Of a DNA stretch of 64,000 bases, positions 50,455-58,338 are shown in pieces. The DNA is taken from assembly GCF_018070025.1 (NCBI RefSeq), contig NZ_JAGPYQ010000002.1:1178001-1242000 (forward strand). Direction: 5' to 3'. Each line of letters opens with the position of its first letter. Within the stretch, counting starts at the first letter, position 1. The stretch comes from Streptomyces liliiviolaceus (lineage in GTDB: Bacteria; Actinomycetota; Actinomycetes; Streptomycetales; Streptomycetaceae). The notes beneath the pieces were generated by a model. That model saw nothing but the letters and a program-made list of their open reading frames with translations, was not told where the DNA came from and did no database searches. The position numbers and the translations under genes are program-made.

Positions 50455-51152
50455 AGTCGCTCCTGAAGCCGGGACCGAAGGTCCGTGTAGTCGTGGTCGG
50501 GGAAGAGGCGGGGGAATACGTCCAGCATTTCCTTCAGTCCGTCCACGAGCGGGATGAACCCCGTGCCGCAGTCCTCCGGCCGGCAGTACAGGTACTGCCA
50601 GCCGATGACACCCTTGGTGACGAGCAGGGCCTCCAGGTACGCCGGGTAGTCCAGTTCCATGAGTGCGGCACCTTGGCGCATGTCGAAGAACCAGACCTCG
50701 GGATCGGTGGCTCCCGGGGTCGCCCGCAGCAGGGCCATGCGGCCGGAGCCGGTCCGGGGCGTCTCGTCGAAGATCCGGAGGTCGCTGTACAGGGCTCGCT
50801 CGGCGTCGTCCTCGCCCTTCCAGAACTTCGTCATGCGCTTGTTGGCGACGGCGCTCATGATGTGGTGGAGCTGGAACTCGCCGACGAGTGCCGTGTCCGG
50901 ACGCCGGGACCGCCAGGCCGCCTCGACCGCGCCGTAGCGGAAGAAGTACTCCTGAACACGGTGGCTCAGCGGCAGGCCGTCGTCCTCCGCGAGTTCCTCG
51001 AAGACCGTCTCGGCGACGTCGAGCGCCCAGACGATCTCGTCCAGCCGCGCCAGGTGCACATCGAGTTCAGGGTTCTCCCTGATCTGCTGGAGGACCTTTG
51101 CACAGCGTTCCTCGAACGGGTACCGGAATTCTGCTTCGTTGTTCGTCGTCAT
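50451..51152 (-). CDS. Unknown acidic protein next to the effector, immunity-like candidate
   Basis: 233 aa, not recognised. It is acidic, aromatic-rich and has no signal peptide or membrane helix. Visible segments are EERCAKVLQQIRENPELDVH, LPLSHRVQEYFFRYGAVEAA, MTKFWKGEDDAERALYSDLR, MELDYPAYLEALLVTKGVIG and WQYLYCRPEDCGTGFIPLVD. The fold may be SUKH/SMI1-like, judged only from the LP...F..YG and DYPAYLEALL patterns. Its ATG overlaps the stop of the 2295-aa effector gene (ATGA), so it is translated with it. That position, and its absence from the usual structural gene list, suggest an immunity protein or effector chaperone (inference). Local GC is lower than in the flanking structural genes. 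Confidence 0.6.
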   Translation of the reverse strand: MTTNNEAEFRYPFEERCAKVLQQIRENPELDVHLARLDEIVWALDVAETVFEELAEDDGLPLSHRVQEYFFRYGAVEAAWRSRRPDTALVGEFQLHHIMSAVANKRMTKFWKGEDDAERALYSDLRIFDETPRTGSGRMALLRATPGATDPEVWFFDMRQGAALMELDYPAYLEALLVTKGVIGWQYLYCRPEDCGTGFIPLVDGLKEMLDVFPRLFPDHDYTDLRSRLQERL

Positions 51153-54100
51153 GACACAGTCCAGCTCACTTCACTCTCATCGATCAGCTTTTCGTATGCG
51201 GCTGCCATGACTTCCAAGCCTTCCAGGGAAATGTTGGTTCCCTTGGCGTAGTCCTTCACCATTCGTTTCAACTGCCGCCCGCCGCCCGTCTGCGTAAGCT
51301 TCTGGCCCGAGGCGAGGAACGTGTTGCGCGCCTTGACGAAATGGTCCGCAAGGCGCGGATGCCTGCCTCCGAGAAGCCTGACCTGAACAGTGGGGGCGCC
51401 TACGGTGTTGATGGACAGCCTGGTCTTCTCGTTCGCGGCGATCGGCTCGGGATTCTGGCTCCAGGGTTTCTTCAGAGCCTTTTCCCGCCAGTCCTCCGGG
51501 CTCTTGCCTGTTCCGCCGACCTTTTCGTAGCCGCCGTACGTCGCGTAGACATGGCTCGGCAGATGAGGCCAGTCGGGATGATTGAATTTCGCACCCGACT
51601 TGTACCGAATGAGGTCTTCCGTGTCCCCGATCGCGTTGTACGCCTGGTCCTCGATCCCTCGCAGGGCGTCCAGGTTCGTCTCCTGACCACGTGCCGGCAC
51701 CAGGTTGTTCCCCTTGGCCCTGCCACCGATCCGCTCCGGCAGCAGGTGCATGCGGACCCAGCGGGATCCTTCGCTCAGGCCGCGGTTCACCACATCGGTC
51801 CAGCCGGGTGGCTGTCCGAACGCGGCCCTGGCGGCGTCCTCACCGCCGCCCCCGAAGACCGTCTTCGACGGCGTGCCGATGAACTTGGATTCGTGGTTGT
51901 CGTCCGGTCGCCGCTGCTGAGGACCGAGCGAGAGATCGGAGAAGCTCTGGAGTTGTTCCGGGGGAAGGTCGAAGTAGAGCCGATTGCGGGCCTCACCGGC
52001 GAACTTCTTCATCTGCCGCGCCAGGTCCCTCTTGTTCTTCTCGGCTTCCCGCTTCTTCTTCTCCTTGTCGGTCTCCACCGGGATCAGCGCCTGGATCCTC
52101 AGCGCTTCCTGGTACTCGTTCTCGGCCGCGCCCACGTACTGCTGCTGCCTGGCCCTGTCCTTCTTGGCCTCCGGCCTGTTCAGATCCTTGCGCCAGTCCG
52201 CCATGAACGCCGGTACCTCCTGCGGCGTGCTGTGGATGTACAGGGGCGCACGCGGGCCCCTGCCGTGGAACATCAGCGTGTGGCGCTCACCGTCGTCGGC
52301 ATCGGCGTACCGCACCTTCGGCAGGTTCACCGGCTCTGAGTTGTCGTCCCGCCGGTCCCGGTCCCGGTCCCGGTCCCGGCGCCGGTCACGGTTCGGACGG
52401 CGGGAGCGGTCGTCGCGTGTCCGGTCCCCGCGTCGGCGCCACCGGTCCCGCAGTCGCCGCAGCCGGTCGTTCAGGCGGCTGCCGAGTTTGCGGCGGGCCT
52501 TGCCGTGGAGCTTGCGGGCGGCTCGACGGGCCCTGTTCGCGGCCGACTTGACGGTCTGGCGGGCGCGCCGGACCCGGCGGGGGCGGTCTTCGGGACGACG
52601 CTTGTCGTCCCTCTCCCTGTCCTTGTCCTTGTCCTTGGTCCTGTCCCTGTCGGGACGCCTGTCGTCCTTGCCGCGGTCGTCGGGACGCGTCTTCGCGGGG
52701 TCGCGGCCGTCCGCGGTGTCCGTGCCGGGGCGGCGCCGGTCGGGGCGGAGCGTGTCCCGGGCGGGGCCACGACGTCCGGGGCCGGCGGTACGCCCGTCCC
52801 GGTCCTCGTCGCGCGTCCTCCTCTCCGCGTCCTTCGCCTTCCGCCTCGCCGCGTTGACGTCGCGCCCCTCCTCACGGCGTTCGTCGTCGTCGCGGCGCTT
52901 CTTCGGCCTGGTGGTGTGCGAGGGGCGCGGCTTCTTCTCCGGGGAGGACCGCTTGCCGGGGCGGGGCCCCGGCCGGGGCCGTGACGTCCTGTCCGGGGAC
53001 GGCTTGCGCGGGGCCGGGCGGTCGGCGTCCTTGTCCGCGCCGGACGGCTCGTCGTCCTTCGGCTTCCCGTCCTTCGGCCGGTTGGGCGCGGACGGCTGAC
53101 CGGGAGCGTCCGGCCCACCCGGCTTGTCCTTCTTCCTGCGGAGGTTCTTCAGCATGTCGCCGAGCTTTCCGGCCACCTTGCCCATGAACCGGCCCACGCC
53201 CTCGATCAGGAAGGTGTAGACCAGCTCCAGCAGTGCGACGACACCGGCCGCGACCGCCTTCGCGAACGGCAGCGCGCCGTTGCCGCTCTTGACCGACTTC
53301 AGGAAGTCCATGAAGAGCCCGAAGGCGGCGAGGATCTCGCTGAGCGCACCCCAGGCGGTCTGCAGGGCGTCGATGACGGCCATGACCCAGCCTGCACCGG
53401 GGATGAGTTTGGCGACGACCTTTTCGAGGACCAGCACGCCGATGATGACGGGCAGTTGCGGCAGCGCCTCGTCCCAGGCCATCTGGCCCATCTGCTCCAC
53501 GCTGACACCGCCGTCGAGCAGTTCCTGGAAGTCCTCCAGCGGGATGCCGATGATTTCCTGGACCTTCTGGTTGAACCAGGCCTTGACCGCCGTCTTGATC
53601 TCGTCGAAGAGGTGGTCCCTGGCGCCCGTCTCGGCGGCGGCACCGGCCTTGCCGATCCAGTCACCGGGGTCGGACACGATGTCGTTGAAGATGGCCGCCC
53701 ATTCGCCGAGGCCCTGGACGACGGCCGCACCGAACTCCAGGGCGCCGACCGTGACGGTCTCGGCGATGTCGACGGCGGCGAGCAGACCGCCCTCCAGGAG
53801 GTCGAGCCCCGCGAGCAGCGCCCCGCACAGGCCGTCGAGGAGTTTGCCGGCGACCTCCTTGAGCGCGTCGGCGAACTCGTTGACCTTCTGCACGGCCCAG
53901 TCACGGGCACCGTCGATGGTGTTGCGCCACTTGTCGCGCATCGCCGGGTAGTCGGCGAGGAGCTCGTCGCCGAGGGCGATCAGGGCGTCCGCGAAGGTGT
54001 TGATCTGTTCGACGACCCAGTTGCGGGCGTCGTCGATGAGCTTGAAGACCTGCTGCTTGAACTTTTCGATGAGGTCGGTGACGACCTGACGGGCCTTCTC

Positions 54101-57100
54101 GAAGACGGTCTTGATGGCGTTCTTGAGAGTCTCGAAGAAGTCCTTGAGCTTCTCGATGGCCTCTTCGAGCCAGTTGTCGGCGTCGTCCTTGCCCTCGTTC
54201 TGCTTCTTCTCCGCCTCCTGCTCGGAGTTGGTCTGCTCCGTCTCGATTCTTTTGTTGTCGTCCTCGGTGCGCTTGTCGACGTCCTTGTCGGTGTCCTCCT
54301 CCTTCTTCTTGATGTCCTTGCGGACCGTGTCGTACTTCTTGCCCTTCTTGTCGTCGATCTCCGAGACCTTGTCGTCCTGCTCCTTGCGCCACCGGTCGCG
54401 GGAGTCGGAGATGTCGGAGCGGCCCTTGTCACGGGCGTCGGCCTGCTTCTTGCCGCTGGCGTCCACCTCGCGTGCGAGGTCCTCGTCGTGCTGCGTACGG
54501 TCGTCGGTCGCCTTCTTGTCCTTGTCCCGGCGCTCCTGGCCCATCTTCTGCCGGCCCTCGGAGAAGCCGGCGTGGATCTGCGGGCCCCGGTCGTGCTCGG
54601 CCACCGCGGACGCGGACTCGATGGGCACGCCCCCGGACACCGACCGGGGGCCGCTCGACCGCACACCCTTCTTCCCGCCGGTCGCCTTGGCGGTGAGGGT
54701 CTCCCTGGGGACGTCCGGATAGAGCTGGTCCTCGCCCATCGGCAGGGCGGCGTCCGCCCGGCCCGACCGGTGCAGCTCGGTCTTCCTCTCGTCGAGTCTG
54801 CCGCTCTGCTCGTCGGTGCGCCCCGGGTCGGAATCGTCTTCGAGCGGCAGCCGGGGGGCGTCGCCCACCCGGGCGTTCCGCATGCCCTCGTCATGGGTCG
54901 GGAGTCCCAGGATGGAGTCGATCAGGTCGTCGAGCGGAAGGATCTCCTTCAGGAGTTTGCCGAACAGCTGGGCGCCGATGGTGAGCGCGATGTCCCACCA
55001 GCTCGGCTCCGGCACGTTCGCGCCCGGCACCTCGCCCTGCGGCTTCCGCTCGCCGGTGATCTCGGCCGTCCTGCCCGCAGCGGCCTCCGTGCGGGAGACC
55101 TTGGCGTTGGTGTAGGTGCCGGGGGCCGCGGGTGACGGGCCGCCCGGGACCGTGCGCGGTGAGCCGGACGGCCGCCGCATGGTCGGCGGCGCCTTCCGCA
55201 GAGCGGAGCGTTCCTTGTCGACGGAGCGGCCCACGGCGCCGTCGACGCCCTTGAGGGTCTCCAGGGCCTGGTGCGGTTTGAGCGATCCCGCCGTCGCCAG
55301 GCCCGACTCGGGGGTGGCGTTGGAGACGTCCGGAGCCGGTGCCTCCTTCTTGGGCTTCGATCCGCCGGCCGCGGCGGTACGACCGCCGCCGCCCCGGCCA
55401 CCGGCCCGTACGGGCGTGGCCGCGGAGGCCGTACGCCCGCCGCCCCCGCCGCTTTTCCGAGCGCTCTTCGCGGCCTGACGTGCCGCCTGCTTCTTGCTGC
55501 CCGTCGGCCGGGCTCGCGATCCCGTCGACCCGCCTGCCGGGCGTGCGGATCCCGGTGCTGCGGTGGCCTTGGGGGCGTTGGTCCCCGCCTCCGGTCCGGC
55601 GGACATGGGCGAGGGGCCGTTGCCCGGGGCCAGTTGCGGGGCGGCGACGGGCCCCGGGGTGGAGACCTTGTCGGGGCCCGTCACGGGGCCGGGGGACGTG
55701 GCGTCGCCCTTGCCCTCCGTCACGTCCTGCTCGCCGGCACCGGGCACGGTAGGCGCGGGCTCCGTATCGCTCCTGCCCGCGTCCGTGCCACCGGCGTCCC
55801 GGCCCGCGGTGCTCCCGGCCTGGTCGGTGCCGCCGCCGGCCTGCCGGCCGTCCGTCTTTCCGCTGTCCGGGCCGGCCCCCGTCCCGGTCCGGTCCGGGGC
55901 GCCCACCGCGGCCTGTCCGCCCGCTGCTTCGCCGCCGGTCCTGCCGTCCGAGGCGCCCTGGGTACCCGAGGTCGAACCAGTGGACCGGGTACGGGCCTCC
56001 TCGTCCGCCTTGGCCAACCGGTCGGGCCCGGCCGCCTCGCCGGAAGAAGGCACCGCGTCCGATGCGGCACCATCGGCGGCGCGTGCCTCCTCGTCGCGCC
56101 GGGCGGCCTCGGTGTCCTCCTGACGTTCCCGCGCCCGCTCGCCGTCCGCGTCCTTGCCCGTGACCGGCGTGGACGTCGCCGCCGCACCGCCGGCCGCCGA
56201 CAGGGCGGACGGTCCCTCCGCGTCCGCCGCGGAGTCGTCGTCGGTGGTCGGGGCGTCCATGAGTTCCTGGACGGCCCGGTCCTCGGCGTCGTCCTCCTCG
56301 GTGTGTACCGCGGTGTCCCGCCCGGCTTCGGCCCCCGCCGTGTCCTGGATCTCGTCCGCGGCCGACGGACCGTCGGAGAACGAGAGGGCCGGCGCGCGGG
56401 GCGCTCCCCGCTTGCGCCGCTCGAACAGCCGCGGGTCGGTGGCCGTGTCCCCGCCCGACGGCGCGGTGTCGGTGTCGGACGTGCCACCGCCCGCGTCCTC
56501 GTCGGTGTCCGGCGCCGATTCGGCGTCGCCCTCGACGGAGTCCGTCTCCAGCTCCAACGGCTCGTCGTCCGCGTCCTGTTGATTGTCCGGGTCGCCCGTC
56601 GTGCGGGCCGCGCCGGTGGCGTCGCCGGTGCGCGACCTCTCGCCGGGCTCGGCCCCGCTCCGGTCCACCGCCGCCAAAGCCGCCGCCTGTCGACCGGCGG
56701 CCTCGGCACCCGGGTCCTGTGCCTGTCCCGGATCCTGTTCGCCCGCCTGCTGCTCGGGTTCCTGTGCGGCCTCGTCCTGGGGGCCCTGCTCCTCGTCCCG
56801 GGCGTCGTGCCGGTCCTGCTCCTTCTGCTCCTCACGGGTGTCCCGCGTGTCCTCGCGCTCGTCCGAGGCGTCTTCCCGCGCGTCCTGTCCGGAGGACTGC
56901 CGGTCGTCCTGCCGTTCCTGGGACCGTTCCTGCTGCCGCCCGGCCGACTCCTCACCGTTCCTGGACGCGGCCCGCCCGCCGGACTCGCCGTCCTGGCGAT
57001 CCTCGGAGTCGGGGGCACGCCCGTCCTGTGCGTCGCCCGGCGCGGACCGCTCGTCGTCCTCCTGCCGGCCCTTCCCCTCCTGGGGCGCCGCCGCGCGCTC

Positions 57101-58036
57101 TTCCTCCTCCCGCCGCCCCTCGGCCGAGGCCTGCTCGCGTTCTTCCGCGATCTCCTCCGCCGCACCGGGCACAGCCGTCGGAGCGGTGGCGGCCCTCGGT
57201 GGCAGCGGCCAGGTCCGTTCCGCCTCCTCCACGGCTTCCAGCAGCCGGTCCAGGACCGGTGCGGGCAGTCGCTGGTCCAGGCGGTCGAGCACGGTCTCCT
57301 GCACCGTCGGTGCCATTCGGGCCAGTTGGAGCCGCACCCGGCCCGACCTGTCCTCCGGGTCGCCGCGCAGGGACCTCAGGACGCCGTTCGCCAGGCGGTC
57401 GATCAGGGTCGCGGGATCCAGTTCCTCCATGCGACGCCGGTCCGCGTCCACCGTGGCGTACCGCAGCCAGCCGGGCGTGGCCTGCCCCGGCGCCACCTCC
57501 GCAGCAAACTCCTCCGCGGACGACGCGGACGACGCGGACGACGCAGGCTGCGCGGACTGCGCGGCGGCCGGGCGTACGAGGTCCTGGGCGGCCGATTCCG
57601 CCTCCTGCTCGATCGCCTGTTGCGGGAGGCTGACCGCGCCGAGGTCGCGGCCGGCCCGCAGGGCGCCGAGGCCGTCCGGGTTCTGCACGGTGTGCAACAG
57701 CTCGTGGGCGAGCAGGCGCCTGCCGTCGGCGGTGCCGGGGCGGTAGGCGCCCTCGCGGAAGAAGATGTCCTGGCCGACGGCGACGGCGTCCGCGCCGAGC
57801 AGCTCGGTCAGCTGTCCGGCGTCCCGCCCGGTGTGCAGCCGTACGCGGCCGAGGTCGTGCCCGAGCTGTTCCTCAAGCTCCCGTCGTACGCCGACGTCGA
57901 GCGGCTGCCCGGCGCCGCTGACGATGTCCTTCGGCTCGGGTGCGCGGGCCCTGGCCGCGCGCTCCTTGCGCTTGCGGCGGCGCTGTTCGGCGGCCTGCTC
58001 GGAACGGGCGTCCTGGGTCGGGGAGTTGCCGCTCAT
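51149..58036 (-). CDS. Giant DUF4157 (eCIS core) protein with nuclease-like C-terminus, putative effector
   Basis: 2295 aa. The DUF4157/eCIS-core domain is at about 40-120: ELEEQLGHDLGRVRLHTGRD, then LLAHELLHTVQ (HExxH: H111, E112, H115). Residues 290-1000 are low-complexity Glu/Asp/Gln/Gly/Thr. Charged coiled coil (DKDVDKRTEDDNKRIETEQT) leads to a long helical domain (about 1270-1640; TLKNAIKTVFEKARQVVTDL, LIPGAGWVMAVIDALQTAWG). An Arg/Asp/Lys-rich disordered stretch follows (about 1650-1910; RDRDRDRRDD). The C-terminal 200 residues contain WVRMHLLPERIGGRAKGNNL and VPARGQETN (about 2093-2120), like the H-L-L-x-x-x-x-G-G...NL-x-P...N motif of toxin nucleases. It probably is a delivered toxin with cleavable N-terminus. 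Overlaps with both neighbours are 4 nt. Confidence 0.8.
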   Translation of the reverse strand: MSGNSPTQDARSEQAAEQRRRKRKERAARARAPEPKDIVSGAGQPLDVGVRRELEEQLGHDLGRVRLHTGRDAGQLTELLGADAVAVGQDIFFREGAYRPGTADGRRLLAHELLHTVQNPDGLGALRAGRDLGAVSLPQQAIEQEAESAAQDLVRPAAAQSAQPASSASSASSAEEFAAEVAPGQATPGWLRYATVDADRRRMEELDPATLIDRLANGVLRSLRGDPEDRSGRVRLQLARMAPTVQETVLDRLDQRLPAPVLDRLLEAVEEAERTWPLPPRAATAPTAVPGAAEEIAEEREQASAEGRREEEERAAAPQEGKGRQEDDERSAPGDAQDGRAPDSEDRQDGESGGRAASRNGEESAGRQQERSQERQDDRQSSGQDAREDASDEREDTRDTREEQKEQDRHDARDEEQGPQDEAAQEPEQQAGEQDPGQAQDPGAEAAGRQAAALAAVDRSGAEPGERSRTGDATGAARTTGDPDNQQDADDEPLELETDSVEGDAESAPDTDEDAGGGTSDTDTAPSGGDTATDPRLFERRKRGAPRAPALSFSDGPSAADEIQDTAGAEAGRDTAVHTEEDDAEDRAVQELMDAPTTDDDSAADAEGPSALSAAGGAAATSTPVTGKDADGERARERQEDTEAARRDEEARAADGAASDAVPSSGEAAGPDRLAKADEEARTRSTGSTSGTQGASDGRTGGEAAGGQAAVGAPDRTGTGAGPDSGKTDGRQAGGGTDQAGSTAGRDAGGTDAGRSDTEPAPTVPGAGEQDVTEGKGDATSPGPVTGPDKVSTPGPVAAPQLAPGNGPSPMSAGPEAGTNAPKATAAPGSARPAGGSTGSRARPTGSKKQAARQAAKSARKSGGGGGRTASAATPVRAGGRGGGGRTAAAGGSKPKKEAPAPDVSNATPESGLATAGSLKPHQALETLKGVDGAVGRSVDKERSALRKAPPTMRRPSGSPRTVPGGPSPAAPGTYTNAKVSRTEAAAGRTAEITGERKPQGEVPGANVPEPSWWDIALTIGAQLFGKLLKEILPLDDLIDSILGLPTHDEGMRNARVGDAPRLPLEDDSDPGRTDEQSGRLDERKTELHRSGRADAALPMGEDQLYPDVPRETLTAKATGGKKGVRSSGPRSVSGGVPIESASAVAEHDRGPQIHAGFSEGRQKMGQERRDKDKKATDDRTQHDEDLAREVDASGKKQADARDKGRSDISDSRDRWRKEQDDKVSEIDDKKGKKYDTVRKDIKKKEEDTDKDVDKRTEDDNKRIETEQTNSEQEAEKKQNEGKDDADNWLEEAIEKLKDFFETLKNAIKTVFEKARQVVTDLIEKFKQQVFKLIDDARNWVVEQINTFADALIALGDELLADYPAMRDKWRNTIDGARDWAVQKVNEFADALKEVAGKLLDGLCGALLAGLDLLEGGLLAAVDIAETVTVGALEFGAAVVQGLGEWAAIFNDIVSDPGDWIGKAGAAAETGARDHLFDEIKTAVKAWFNQKVQEIIGIPLEDFQELLDGGVSVEQMGQMAWDEALPQLPVIIGVLVLEKVVAKLIPGAGWVMAVIDALQTAWGALSEILAAFGLFMDFLKSVKSGNGALPFAKAVAAGVVALLELVYTFLIEGVGRFMGKVAGKLGDMLKNLRRKKDKPGGPDAPGQPSAPNRPKDGKPKDDEPSGADKDADRPAPRKPSPDRTSRPRPGPRPGKRSSPEKKPRPSHTTRPKKRRDDDERREEGRDVNAARRKAKDAERRTRDEDRDGRTAGPGRRGPARDTLRPDRRRPGTDTADGRDPAKTRPDDRGKDDRRPDRDRTKDKDKDRERDDKRRPEDRPRRVRRARQTVKSAANRARRAARKLHGKARRKLGSRLNDRLRRLRDRWRRRGDRTRDDRSRRPNRDRRRDRDRDRDRRDDNSEPVNLPKVRYADADDGERHTLMFHGRGPRAPLYIHSTPQEVPAFMADWRKDLNRPEAKKDRARQQQYVGAAENEYQEALRIQALIPVETDKEKKKREAEKNKRDLARQMKKFAGEARNRLYFDLPPEQLQSFSDLSLGPQQRRPDDNHESKFIGTPSKTVFGGGGEDAARAAFGQPPGWTDVVNRGLSEGSRWVRMHLLPERIGGRAKGNNLVPARGQETNLDALRGIEDQAYNAIGDTEDLIRYKSGAKFNHPDWPHLPSHVYATYGGYEKVGGTGKSPEDWREKALKKPWSQNPEPIAANEKTRLSINTVGAPTVQVRLLGGRHPRLADHFVKARNTFLASGQKLTQTGGGRQLKRMVKDYAKGTNISLEGLEVMAAAYEKLIDESEVSWTVS

Positions 58037-58338
58037 GGGGCCTGCACCTCCCCCTGACCGGAGAGGCCCGCGTGCACGGCCCGTGCCAGCTCCTGGCCGA
58101 GCCGTCGCGCCGACAGCCCGGCGGGCAGCGGCGGCAGGCCGGACAGCGCGTCCAGGGTCACCGGGCCGCGCCCGCCGGCCAGCGGCACGCCGTGTTCCCG
58201 TACCAGCCGGGTCAGTTCGTGGGTGAACGCGGTGGACACCCGGTCGGGGTCCACCGCGAAGCCGTCGAGGACGAGTTCGCCGACGTCCACCCGGATCGCG
58301 TCCGGCCGCCTGCCCGCGCCTGTGTCCATGCCGTTCAC
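58033..58338 (-). CDS. Small protein of unknown function between ATPase and effector
   Basis: 101 aa, not recognised. NGMDTGAGRRPDAIRVDVGE is followed by LVLDGFAVDPDRVSTAFTHE, a helical HELTRLVREHG-like stretch and LSARRLGQELARAVHAGLSG. There is no membrane segment. I chose GTG at 58338 because it makes a GTGA overlap with the ATPase stop, matching the rest of the operon; ATGs at 58344 and 58323 are alternatives. Its stop overlaps the effector ATG. Small proteins of this size and place occur in other actinobacterial eCIS loci; an effector chaperone or loading role is possible but not shown. Confidence 0.65.
   Translation of the reverse strand: MNGMDTGAGRRPDAIRVDVGELVLDGFAVDPDRVSTAFTHELTRLVREHGVPLAGGRGPVTLDALSGLPPLPAGLSARRLGQELARAVHAGLSGQGEVQAP

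Noticed and set aside
52330-52420. Tandem CCGGTC repeats as an independent element
   Set aside because: They encode the Arg/Asp repeat of the effector's disordered region and need no other explanation.
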